The notes under the pieces are model-generated. The model saw nothing but the letters and a program-made list of their open reading frames with translations. It was not told where the DNA came from and did no database searches. From Sanderia malayensis (lineage: Eukaryota > Cnidaria > Scyphozoa > Semaeostomeae > Pelagiidae), in assembly GCA_013076295.1 (NCBI GenBank), contig RQOL01000532.1, positions 2,108,001 through 2,172,000 on the forward strand: DNA of 64,000 nucleotides. Reading direction: 5' to 3'. Of this stretch, positions 10,801 through 20,995 are shown in pieces; positions within the stretch are counted from its first letter, which is position 1, and each line of letters begins with the position of its first letter. A program made the translations under genes and the position numbers.

Positions 10801-13771
10801 TGCAAAAAAAAATAAGTTTTAATGAGTCTAGTCAGACATCTGCAAGGCTATAAACTTCTCAATAAAGTCACAAATGAGTATAAAATCGCACCCCGGCATA
10901 ACCAAGTCCCTTATCCCAGATCAGACAAAATTCACTGTGATTTAACACAACAAATATGCTGTCTCTTTTTAATAACCAGCTTCGCATTTACCTTGCTTTA
11001 ACAAGATTCTGAAATAACGAAGCAAGATGCTCTACAAAGCTCATTACATCGTCATAAACAGTTAATTCAATGATACTAATGTCCACGAAGTCAAGAGTAG
11101 TTAAAAAAGGAGGCATGTTTGTGCATACCAGTTTTTTTATTTTTTCTTAATAGCCTGCATCTGTCTTTGACTGAAGCTGCACTTCGCCCTAAATAGTGTC
11201 CAATTGTCGCCCAATCATGTCCATACTTTGCAAGTAATTCTTCCAGTTTCACTACTTCTTCATCTGTGTATTTTCCGATGTAATTCTTCTGGTCATAAAG
11301 GCGCAGCGTTTTACGATATATCGCAAATAATGGTCGGCAAATACCCTTTGCTAAGAAAAGAATAAAAATAATTATTCACTAGGCAATTCTTTTGACAAAA
11401 AAAACCTTTTGTGAATAACGCAATATGTTCTTACCTATTGATCGGTAAAAATGTTTTCTTTCGTCCTTTGGAGTGCAAAATATCAATTTACTCGGGTCGT
11501 CAATATTATTCACCTAGAAAAGCAACTTTGATCTTTTAGACACAAATATATTCTACGAAAACATAACAAAGTTTACCAAAAAGACCCACATTTACGATAT
11601 TTCTACTCCCTCGACGATGAGAGAAGTATATCTCAAAACGTCGCACTCATTAGCACTCCCGTTCACGATGTGATAAACTTTTATTCTTCTTATGATACTT
11701 TTATGATTTGTAATACAATAGAAGCGTCAGATAGATTACCTTGCAATATCTATCAATGTTTTCTTTCAAAAGAGCAACTTCTTCTTTGCTCCACATTCCC
11801 TGCTTCCATTTGATGCCTAAAAATTAAGAATTTGGTGTTTAACAAGAGTTGGATATGTTGCTTACAAACCGTTAGGTGTGATAATGAACACGAGAAAAAG
11901 AGAAAAGATCAATTAGACAATCTTTACCTTTCATATGCATTGAACTCTTCTCGTCCTTCTCTGTGAACCAATGCTGATTCACTGAATCGATTTTAGCAGA
12001 TGGACTATCCTGTAATTAAGAGCAACATGGTAAGAAATCTCGATTTCTAGTTTTCACGAGTTCAACTAGAGATATAACTATCGTTTCATACTGGCAAGTA
12101 TGGGTATTTAAAATGTTGAGATTACTTCTATTGGTACTGTAGCAGAGGGAATGCTATCAAATGTCAAAGAAGGCTGTACTGTTGATACGGAATGTGCATC
12201 TATTGTTGCTGGCATAGTGTGATCGCCTTGCGACAATTGAACTGTGTATAACTGACCACCAATCTGCAGGAAGAATTAATACGTTAACCGATTGTATGAT
12301 TAATAATCAATGAGTCATTCAGATGGATCACTTAATCACTTAGAGGAATCAGTTGATCAATTAGATGGATCACTTCATCACTTGGATGAATCACTTGATC
12401 ACTTATATGGATCACTTGATCACTTATATGGATCACTTGATCACTTAGATGAATCAATGAATCACACAGTCAATCATTGCCAGAATCAGGCAATCATTAA
12501 ACATCAAATTGATTGATTCCAATCATGTGACTAATCATGTTCATAATCATTTCCGAACATTTAATCACTCAACTCAATCAATTAATCACCTGTGAAATAG
12601 GTTGCATCTGAGTGATTGTATTTCCTTGTTGTTCAAGAATCATTGTTGTCCCATTGAGAAATGTTGAGCCATTTTGAGTTACATCACCAGGATCTATAGA
12701 ATGATCCATCTTCTTCATCTTTGCTGGCTTTGATTTCGTTTTTGAAGGACGCTTTTGTGACCCAACAACTTTGCCTTTCACTGCAATATGGAATACAAAA
12801 TTTCATCACCCACCATTGGCTGATCTCAATCAAAGATTTAACAAATCTCTTTACATTTACCATAAAAGCTCTATTAATGCCCAGGGGGGCTATTTGATTT
12901 CTGAGGTTCTAGGGGGGGACTATTAATGGAGAGGGGCTTAATAAAATCCTTCAGTAGACTTCAGAAAAATAGTTGTGTAAAATAAATGAAAAATAATTTT
13001 TATGGGCTTTTATGGTGCAATCAATCACAATTTTATCATCCTTCACAACTCCAAAAACAGGGGGGCTTGATAAGCAGGGAGGCTTAATAAAGGGGGGCTT
13101 AACAGAATGAGGGGATTAATAGAGAGGGGGGCTTAATAAAGAGGGGGCTAATAGAGATTTTACGTTAACACTCTACATACGTAAACTAACAAATTTTAGA
13201 AACACCTTTACCTACCATGGATAGATTTTCCATTTGCTTCAAGTTCTGAAGACGATGCCTTATCGTTTATGACAACCATAAATGATGATTCTACTTCATT
13301 GTTACGTTGAATTAAACCACCCTGTTTACTACAATCAAGTGGTTTGTCTTCCTCCATCAGCTGATCTCCACACATGATATGATCATCATTAGATGTTGTT
13401 CGATTAAAAGCAGTGCTTAGGCCAAGACCTTTATCATCATTTGGACATGTTGATGGTGGTAATGGCGATTCATTAGTCTGAATTAATTTGCCTTCATCTA
13501 CATTACTGATATCTTCTGTTGATGTTATGAGATGTATTGGAATACTACTAGATTTGGGCTCATCTTCAAGATATTTATCAACGTCTTCATTCGTTAAATG
13601 CATCGATTGTGATAGTATCTTAACCTTTTGTTTTCCGACATTACCATCATCGTCTGCCCCGCTCGGAGCACAAATCGTTTCACTTCTTTCGCTTCTAAGC
13701 TCAGTCAAGCAGGAGTTATCACGAATTTGTGCCTGCTTTTCTTCTTCATCGTCAACAAAACTACTTTCCAT
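7863..13771 (-). CDS. DMTF1: Cyclin D-binding Myb-like transcription factor 1 (DMTF1/DMP1-like)
   Basis: Fourteen exons join in frame to about 867 aa: 13216-13771, 12590-12780, 12126-12263, 11928-12009, 11740-11816, 11435-11513, 11129-11350, 10388-10541, 10197-10271, 9760-9828, 9580-9662, 9181-9372, 8442-8864 and 7863-8125. The centre holds Myb/SANT repeats: KQGMWSKEEVALLKENIDRY; then YTDEEVVKLEELLAKYGHDW with IGHYLGRSAASVKDRCR; then RWTEEEETIL followed by TRTEKQCRSKW and LNYLNWKEVSGKEWT; then SPQWLRGKWWAIKKHV. This order and spacing are those of DMTF1, a nuclear activator that binds CCCG(G/T)ATGT-type sites, interacts with D-type cyclins and induces ARF in mammals. The N-terminus is acidic and the C-terminus is Gln/Ser/Thr-rich, as expected for trans-activation regions. 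The chosen start at 13771 (MESSFVDDEEE) begins the acidic stretch. Introns contain a 39-bp and a 21-bp minisatellite and several MITE-like elements. The exact donor of the penultimate exon (GAAG|GTTTCT) is a weaker call. Confidence 0.88.
8920..9095. repeat. 39-bp minisatellite in a DMTF1 intron
   Basis: About 4.5 tandem copies of a 39-bp unit, starting GGGGCATATGAGTGTCTATA, at 8920, 8959, 8998, 9037 and 9076. Copies differ at only a few positions. It lies in the intron between the exons at 9181-9372 and 8442-8864. Confidence 0.9.
10011..10161. mobile_element. MITE family A, full-length copy
   Basis: About 150 bp bounded by near-perfect inverted repeats: TACAGTAAAAACCCGCAT at the left and its reverse complement (with one mismatch further in) at the right, flanked by TA on both sides. 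The ends CAGT...ACTG with TA duplication fit Tc1/mariner or pogo-type non-autonomous elements. The interior contains a small hairpin around CCTATTG..CAATAGG. Related copies or fragments occur at 58747-58877, 31012-31179, 16080-16170 and 59862-59955. Confidence 0.8.
10572..10762. mobile_element. MITE-like element, family C
   Basis: The segment ACGTCCCAGTGCCTCGCTCG at 10640 is mirrored by an inverted copy ending near 10703, and again by the inverted end GCACAGGGACGCAATGTAAT at 10741-10760. The outer part (TCCCGTACT... GACTCGTTACATTRCGTCCC) is collinear with a second copy near 13855-13960. No coding capacity is seen. It lies in a DMTF1 intron. Confidence 0.6.
12305..12455. repeat. 21-bp minisatellite in a DMTF1 intron
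   Basis: Degenerate tandem units of 21 bp (type GATCACTTAGATGGATCACT), about seven copies. Because 21 is a multiple of three, the plus strand stays open as a 7-residue repeat, but there is no sign that it is translated; it lies in an intron of the opposite-strand gene. Confidence 0.75.
12858..13167. mobile_element. MITE family B copy, G-rich interior
   Basis: It begins TACCATAAAAGCTCTATTAA and ends with the degenerate inverse (CTAATAGAGATTTTACGTTA). The right half consists of repeated GGGGGGCTTAATAAA-type blocks, suggesting internal expansion of the terminal repeat. Other family members are at 42591-42671, 53536-53792 and 30935-31006. Confidence 0.6.
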
Positions 13772-14703
13772 TCGAAAATTCGCTCCGTAAAATTTCCAGC
13801 GTACGGGAACTTGGATTTCTTGGTAAAACCAAAGCAAGCAGACAGCCCCGAATGTTTAAAGTCCCGTACTTTACTTTCGAATCGAGAATCAGCAGGACGA
13901 AAACACGTGACACGATTAGACTCGTTACATTGCGTCCCTGTGCTTTCGAGCGAAACATATTCGAAAACTGAAAAGTATATTTGTTATTTCGAAGAAAAAC
14001 CTACTGTAAGTGTTTTTTAGTTAGATGCAACAACTGAACACCAGAACATAAGTCCTAAATTATGTTCCTAACTCTCTGAAGCTTCCAAGCATTACTGAAA
14101 ACATTATTTATCCAATCAGTGAAGTGAACTCCTGTAAAAAGATTTTGGACAAATTATCACACTTTAACAATCCAACAAAACAACTTTAGCGTTTAACAAA
14201 AAAATAATATACATAATCCTATATAATGAGCATAAAAGTTACACTGATCTCCCTTTCGTGAAAACCCATCAGAGAGCTTTATTAAAATCGTTCTTATTAG
14301 TAGTAGAAGTAGCGATATCCTGTCCTGGTGCTGCAAAATACTTTATTTGTTGAAACAGTAACACTCTTTTAAATTACGGTTTCAATGATTTGGTAAAGAA
14401 TACTAAAAATAAAAAATTGCAAAGAATCAGTGATTAGTGATTAGTGATTCAACGATTTGGAATTCGAGGAATTCCCAGATGTCAGGTTTCTATGGAGAAG
14501 GAAATTGTCCTCAAGCAGCTAGAGAGGATTCCCTTTGATTGTCACAGGGACTCGAGGCTGGAACAAAAGGACAGACACATGTCCACGTAGAGAATGTCAA
14601 GAAAGCCAACTATTCGTCCAAGATTTTGCACAATCGAGTTTATTAAATCCTTGACTAATTACATTGATCTAGAAGGAGTTAAATTGGCTAAGAAGTATCA
14701 AAG
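13772..14703. promoter_or_regulatory. Divergent intergenic region DMTF1 / GMPPB
   Basis: About 930 bp separate the start codons of the minus-strand DMTF1-like gene and the plus-strand GMPPB gene, so both 5' flanks lie here. It contains the MITE-C copy next to DMTF1. I see no coding exon and do not assign specific factor sites. Confidence 0.45.
13855..13960. mobile_element. MITE family C, second copy
   Basis: This stretch shares TCCCGTACTTTACTTTCGA-type sequence and GATTAGACTCGTTACATTGC with the element at 10572-10762, in the same order and orientation. It lies just upstream of the DMTF1 start codon, so it sits in the putative promoter or 5' untranslated region of that gene. Confidence 0.5.
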
Positions 14704-17700
14704 ATGAAGGCTTTAATTTTGGTTGGAGGATATGGCACGAGACTTCGTCCATTAACGCTGTCAAAACCAAAGCCTCTGGTTGAGTTTTGCAACAAGGCTA
14801 TGTTGCTGCATCAAGTTGAAGCCTTAGCAGAGGTGGGCTGTCTTGTTCTAGATAAACTCATAGCGTAGTTGTTTCTTGAAAGACTTGATATTCTTTAATG
14901 ATTGCACTGGACTGGATTAGGTTCACTCACGAGTGTTGCAACTGTTTTTGTTGTTAGGTTGGAGTTAATCATGTGATATTGGCTGTCAGTTACTTGTCAG
15001 AGATGCTCGAAGGGGAATTGAAGAAAGAGGAAAAGAGGGTAATGTAGTTTATCTTTCATGCCATCACAATTAGCACGATAGAGATTGAAAACGCGTTTCA
15101 CTCACAGGGGGTGTGGGTGTGCTATTGGTAAAGGAGGGAGGAAGTATTAGCAGTATTGATATTACAAGACTTCTGTATGACGTCAGACTTTTTTATATTG
15201 ATTTAGTTGAAGGGGTAACCCCCCGTGTCCCTCCTCACCTTTACCAGTATCTCAAGGAGAAGTGATGGTCACTTTTATTGCTTATGAGAGAGTTGTTATC
15301 CATAAAATATTATTACTATTATTAACTGTTAATTACCATTTTTTCTATTGTTCATAACGATAAATATTATCACATTTATCAGTGAGTCAATTGACATAGG
15401 ATGATTTTTGGACATTTACTTTTAGCTTGGTATTAAGATCACAATGTCACATGAAACTGAACCACTTGGCACAGGTGAGACAATGTGTCATTCATGATCT
15501 TGGTATATTTGCATTGAAATTGATTTCACAGGTATTTGAGACACATTCCAGAGATATTGATAAGGATTTTTATTAAATTTTTAGCTGGACCACTTGGCTT
15601 AGCAAAGGAGCTTCTTAAGGAAGGAAGTGAACCATTTTTTGTTCTAAACAGTGATATAACATGTGATTACCCATTTGCACAGATGATAGAATTTCATAAT
15701 AGCCATGGCAAAGAAGGCACTATTGTTGTAAGTTAACTGTTAAGCAATTTTGATTCTGCTATGCAATAAAGGCCCACAAAGAAGATTCTCTTAATTTTAA
15801 TTTTTACATGTTAATTTTACGGTGGTGTAGCCCAATGGTTAAGGCGCTGGATTTCGTATCCTTGAACAGCAACCTTCCTGGGTTCTAATCCACGAACGGT
15901 TGGAACCATGAACTTCCAAGCCGACAGCCAACTCAGCTGTCCATCCTTCCGAGGTCGTTAAATGAGTACCAAAGTTATTGGGGTAGTAAATGACAGTGTC
16001 CCCAATTAGTAGATATGCTAAATACATTCAACACTAAAATAAAGGCATTATTATTATTATTATTATTATTATATCAAGCTTCTTGTTAAACAACAATATA
16101 CTATTGTTTCTTATATTGTCTTGTGCAGAGAAATCACATTTAGAGCTCTTGATGCATAGGTTTATAATGGCAAAGGATCTGTTGATGTTGTGATTAAGTG
16201 ATTTCATGATTTGATTAAAATCTGATAAATTGATTCAATGCTCATCGAAGTGATCAAATAATCAGCATATTTTGTTATTGATTTATTGCTTGATTTCAGT
16301 GATTAACTGGGTTGATTCAAGTGATAAGCCAACTGATCAATTGATTATCTCGCTGGGTAGTCAATTTGTGGCTAACTAGATGTTAGATCCACTTAATCAT
16401 AGAAAACCGACTTGATCAATCTATTTCTCGTTTTCAGGTAACCAAGGTTGATGAGCCTTCTAAATATGGAGTTGTTGTTTACGAATCTTGCAGTGGAAGA
16501 ATCAAGCAGTTTGTTGAGAAACCCAAAGAATTTGTCTCAAACAAAATTAATGCTGGGATGTATATATTCACTGCAAAAATCTTAGACAGAATAGAGGTAA
16601 TAGCTTGATGTTTATTTTCACTTGTCACCCTGCTTTTTCTATCTCCATTCTGTTGTTGACCTGTTCTGGAAGAGTTTTTTCATTGCATCTAACAACGGGC
16701 ACCAATGACGTAGAAATTAAGGGGTATGTGCCTCCTACTTGTCTGCATAGCCTACAGCATGCCCTTTTATGGATAAAACTTTGCCCTCCTTCAAATTAAG
16801 CATTCTCTGGTTGCCCCTGCCCCCAATCTCGAGCATTTTTACGTCCTGGCACTACTCTTTTGTATATTCTATATTACCCTTGTGTTGCTTATTACATTTG
16901 CAGCCCAAACCAATGTCAATTGAGAAAGAAGTTTTTCCATTTATGGCTGCTGACAACGAGCTCTACGCAATGGATCTGTCAGGTGATCTTAAAAGTATTC
17001 CTGATTCTTTTAAGGACTTTTCTTGTTATGCTGCGACAACTTTCATTGAACAGTAAAGTAGTTCAAGGGGTTAGATGTTAGCTTGCGTCTGTCGTATGTC
17101 AAGCGCACATTATAATTCAATAGCCGAATAACTTGCTGTGCCGGCCAATTTTGATTGTGGTATGACGCATGTATGTAGAGCGTAATGGTAGATGACTTCT
17201 ACGGGTGACGGATGACTATATGTCTGGTGCGTTGATTCCTTTGATCTTCTACTATTCTCTGCTGTTTGTAAGGGCTGCTGTGGAGTACTGGTAAGTTACT
17301 TGCACTCTAACCTCGAGACCACTGGTTCAAAACCTGATGAGGACATCTACTTTGTGTTTTGATCAATTTGTAATTTAAATATTGGGTGTTGGAATTACGT
17401 AGTTAGTGAATTCAGTGCATGCGCAGTGCCATATATAGGCCACTACGCAGGAGTATGAATGACGTAATAGTACTGACAGTGCCTGGTGTATCAGTTAGGG
17501 TTAGGGTTAAGGTTAGGTCATGCGGAGGAGAAAGGTGGTGAGAATGCGCAGTAGCCTAATAACTAGTACTGCGCAGGAGCGTAGATGACGTAATGGTGTC
17601 TCTAATGGTTGATGCATTGGCCTAAGTGTTAGGGTTAGCGTTAGGGTTAGAGTTACGTCATGCGGAGGAGAAAGGTGGTCAGCATGCGCAGTGGCATATT

Positions 17701-19921
17701 TATAGGTACTGCGCAGGAGCATTTGTGACGTACCGCTGGTGGATGCATTGGCCTTAGGGCTAGGGTTAGGGTTAGGTCATGCGGAGGAGAAAGGTGGTGA
17801 GAATGCGCAGTAGCGTAATTGTTGGTACTGCGCAGGACCGTATGTGACGTATTGGTGCTCATATGGCTAAGGCATTGGCCTTAGGGTTAGGGTTACATCA
17901 TGCGGAGGAGAAAGGTGGTCATTATGCGAAGTAGCATATATATACGTACTGCGCAGGAGCATATGTGATGCATTGGCCTTAGGGTTAGGGTTAGGGTTAG
18001 AGTTAGAGTTAGGGCTAGGGTTACATCATGCGGAGGTGAAAGGTGGTCAGTTTGCGCAGTGGCATATATATACGTACTGCGCAGGAGCATATGTGAGGTG
18101 ACGCTGGTGGATGCATCGGCCTTAGGGTTAGGGTAAGGGCTATAGTGCCTAAAGGTGAGCGTTCATGCGCAGTGCCAGATATAGGCCACTGCACAGGAGT
18201 ATGCTTGACGTAATAGTACTGACAGTGCCTTGTCCTGGTGTATTAGTTAGGGTTAGGGTTACGGCTATAGTGCTTTCGATGTGCAAAATGCTTGATGTAT
18301 TGAGTTATATTTTGTCGTTATTTCGGGATTGCTTTATAAAAGGGTTTCGTGCTGATTTTGAAAGCTTCAGTTTTGCATTTAATAGGTTACTGGATGGATG
18401 TGGGGCAGCCGAAAGATTTCCTCTCAGGAATGGCTTTTCATTTGAATGGAATTAGATCGAAATCACCCGATCTTCTATATCATGGACCTGGAGTGCGGGG
18501 AAACGTTTTAGTGGTAAGTTATCTTGCAGCTCTCATTTTGTAATAAAGATACGTGATGGCTGTTTTTGTAGTAAGGGCCTACGAAGTGTTTATATGGCAA
18601 ACTACCAACCCGCTTGCCGAGGTCCCCGCTATGCAGTGAGATCTTGCCTGGCCCATCTGAACATGCCCTTAGCAACTATTGTTGTAGCAACTGTTCCATG
18701 ATTTGCGACTCAAGATCATGTACCTGATGTTAATGCGATTTTATTTTAGGACCCGTCAGCAAAGATAGCTGACGATGTACAAATTGGACCAAATGTCGTA
18801 ATTGGTCCAGATGTAGTCATTGAGACGGGTAAGTCCATTGTCAATCTCATCCCTTTGATTGATAAGCGTTCAGCTTGTGTTTTGATTATAGTATTGCTGT
18901 ATTTTGATGTTTGTATCTTTGCTTTTACAGGGACATGTCTTTCAAGATGTGTTATAATGAAAGATGCTAAAATCAGATCACACTCCTGGATTAACTCTGC
19001 CATTATTGGTTGGAAATCAGTAGTAGGGCGATGGGTAACTATTCAATATATATATACATATATATACACCTTTTAGCTTACTCATACTTCAGTCAAACCT
19101 GTCTTATCTCTGTCAGCTTTGTCATACCTCTTTTTGCCTTGTCATACCTCCTTCAGCCTTGTTATACTTCTCTCAGCTTTGCTTTACCTTTCTCAGCATT
19201 GTTACACCCCTCTCACTCTTGCCATAACTCTCTTTGCCTTGTTATATCTCTGTTAGACTTTTCATACTTCCCTCAGCCTTGTTATACTTCTATCAGCTTT
19301 GCTGTACTTTATTCAGCCTTGTTATACCTTCCTCAGCCTTGTCATACATCTACCATTCTTGCCATACCTCTCTTTGCCTTGTCATATCTCTCTTTGCCTT
19401 GTTACCCCTCTCTCACCCTTGCCAAACCTCTCTCAGCCTTTTTATACCTTTAACACCCTTGCCATACCTCTCTTTGCCTTGTTATTCCTCTCTCAGCCTT
19501 GTTATACATCTCTCAACCTTGCCATACCTCCCTCAGCTTTGTTATGCTTCTCTCAGCTACCTTCCCCAGCCTTGTTATACCTCTATCAACCTTGTTATAC
19601 CTCGGTCAGCTTTATTATACCTTTATCAAGCTTGTTATACTTCTCTCAGCCTTGTTATACCTTCTTCAGCCTTGTCATACCTCTATTAACCTTGTTATAC
19701 TTCTCTTAGTTCCCACCTGTGGCCTTTTTGACGCTCTGTGCTCTTCTATCAACCTTTGATTTCTGTTAGCGATTCGTTATTTGCCTCAGGTTCGAATGGA
19801 AGGTGTAACAGTTCTAGGAGAAGATGTTCAAATTAAAGACGAGGTTTATCTGAATGGAGCAAGGGTTCTGCCTCATAAGAGCATCACAGCTTCATACCCT
19901 GAGCCAGAAATAGTCATGTAG
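14704..19921 (+). CDS. GMPPB: Mannose-1-phosphate guanyltransferase beta (GDP-mannose pyrophosphorylase)
   Basis: Ten exons: 14704-14832, 14958-15038, 15426-15474, 15585-15727, 16438-16596, 16904-16982, 18386-18513, 18750-18828, 18931-19034 and 19790-19921. They join in frame to 360 aa, exactly the usual length of the family. The enzyme makes GDP-mannose from mannose-1-phosphate and GTP in the cytosol, feeding glycosylation. The N-terminus has the nucleotidyltransferase signature [29 protein letters not shown] supplies the metal-binding aspartate region; [18 protein letters not shown] is typical of sugar nucleotidylyltransferases; and [12 protein letters not shown] is conserved. The C-terminus forms a hexapeptide-repeat left-handed beta helix ([14 protein letters not shown]) and ends in EPEIVM. 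Introns carry a SINE, a MITE fragment, the telomere-like composite repeat (between exons 6 and 7) and a 20-bp minisatellite (between exons 9 and 10). A candidate AATAAA lies at 20095. Confidence 0.97.
15821..16072 (+). mobile_element. tRNA-derived SINE, full-length-like
   Basis: The head has RNA polymerase III promoter elements: box A-like TAGCCCAATGGTTAAGGCGC and box B GGGTTCTAATCC about 50 bp downstream. A non-tRNA body follows, with an internal complementary pair (GGGGTAGTAAATGACAGTGTCCCC), and the element ends in an (ATT)n tail. It lies in GMPPB intron 4. The 3' body recurs at 41041-41158, supporting a dispersed family. I could not identify a clear target-site duplication. Confidence 0.82.
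16080..16170 (+). mobile_element. MITE family A fragment
   Basis: It shares the interior of family A (CTATTGTTTCTTATATTGTC followed by TTGTGCAGAGAAATCAC) but lacks recognisable terminal inverted repeats. It lies directly after the SINE in GMPPB intron 4. Confidence 0.5.
17250..18265 (+). repeat. Composite repeat: tRNA-like head plus TTAGGG-containing tandem array (copy 1)
   Basis: The head (about 17265-17395) has a box A-like TGGAGTACTGG and a box B-like GGTTCAAAACC, followed by TTTGTGTTTTGATCAATTT. Then come roughly six units of about 110-170 bp. Each unit combines runs of TTAGGG/GTTAGG, the block CATGCGGAGGAGAAAGGTGG, and an inverted repeat TGCGCAGT...ACTGCGCA around a TATATA centre, followed by GAGCATATGTGACGT. 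The same head and units recur at 57070-57985. It sits in the GMPPB intron between exons 6 and 7. Short open frames in it are by-products of the repeat. Confidence 0.85.
19085..19712 (+). repeat. 20-bp minisatellite in a GMPPB intron
   Basis: About 30 degenerate tandem copies of AGCCTTGTTATACCTCTCTC fill most of the last GMPPB intron. The strand is pyrimidine-rich and all three frames stay open over long stretches, which explains long overlapping reading frames that are not genes. Confidence 0.9.
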
Positions 19922-20995
19922 GGTTTCTAATTTCTAATTCACGCGAGAATCATGTAGCTTTAGATTGATTCTTGCTTTGGAAGTAATTTTTATTTTAGGC
20001 TGAATCTCGTTAACAGATTTTATTCCACAATTGTCTTTTGTATGGGATAAAGAAAGATGTGGGGTGGAAATATGGGTTGTTTGAGGATTAAACTAATAAA
20101 TATTAATGCAATTAATAACCAATAGAATAAATTCATAATATTTAATGTTTTATTCAATTAGTTTGCCAACATCCCTCGCAATTAAAATTTTTCATTTTCA
20201 TGTATATTATTTAGGTTTATTACCCACACTATGCGAAAGAGAAACAATTTATTTTTATTTGATATATTATATATAACAGCTGGGCTCGATGATCTCTGCA
20301 TGGTGTGGCTTCATTTCTTTTTTTAGTCATCCTTCTTTGTGTCAATGATCTGTTCTCAATAAAGGCGTTTGCGAATGAATGATTGTCTGATACAATTGAT
20401 TGATTGGTCGAGCGAGTAGTTCGTATTATCACTTCTTAACTGATGTAACCGATTAACATGTTATTTTATAGTTTAAAATTTGAAAAGCATCTTGTATCTC
20501 TCGTTAAGCCACAGCGGATAATTGTGACATGTTTTCAGTGTGGTTGACCGATTGAGCCATTGATTGACTGATTGAGCCATTGATTGACTGATTCAGCAAT
20601 TGATTGACTGATTGGGTCATTGAGTTTTTATGTAACTTTGTCCAACTACTGAACAAACAAAAGCAAATATAATAAACATTTAAAAACTTCTTTATAAACT
20701 ATCTTCAAAATGTCGAAGTTTAACAAAACGCAACAAAATGTTATCAAAAGTCATTTATAAACGTTTTACAAATATTGGAATTGAAAAATACTTTGACACA
20801 GCGAAAGCATATAAAACTCAAGATTATTTTACTTCTGTTCAATTACCTAAAACATCTTATATCTTGATTAAAAAATATCTTACAGCTAAAGCTATTAACT
20901 TGAACCATCAAAAATTAACAAAATTTGAAAAGGTTATTGCAAGGAAAACACCTATAAAATTACCACTTACAATAGAGCATTGTTTAAGAGAGAAG
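19922..20995. other. Convergent intergenic region with small tandem repeat
   Basis: This lies between the convergent stops of GMPPB and the next minus-strand gene. A tandem repeat of about 20 bp (GATTGAGCCATTGATTGACT, about five copies) occupies 20521-20625. A plus-strand open frame at 20738-21061 is AT-rich, overlaps the opposite gene's last exon and has no recognisable domain, so I do not call it. Confidence 0.5.

Noticed and set aside
12310..12516. Repeat protein of seven-residue units (DHLYGSL type)
   Set aside because: It is a 21-bp minisatellite in a DMTF1 intron on the opposite strand, with no splice partners.
15821..15895. Functional tRNA gene
   Set aside because: Boxes A and B are present, but the acceptor arms do not pair convincingly and the sequence continues into a SINE body and tail.
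17513..18090. Minus-strand short frames of the form [11 protein letters not shown], also at 57207-57839
   Set aside because: They are readings of the TTAGGG/satellite units; the same peptide recurs with each unit and has no start or splice context.
17460..18265. True telomere or chromosome end
   Set aside because: TTAGGG runs are short, interrupted by a longer unit and flanked on both sides by GMPPB exons, so this is interstitial repeat DNA.
19010..19759. Several long overlapping plus-strand open frames rich in Leu/Pro/Ser/Tyr
   Set aside because: They are translations of the 20-bp minisatellite inside the last GMPPB intron; all three frames look alike and no domain is present.
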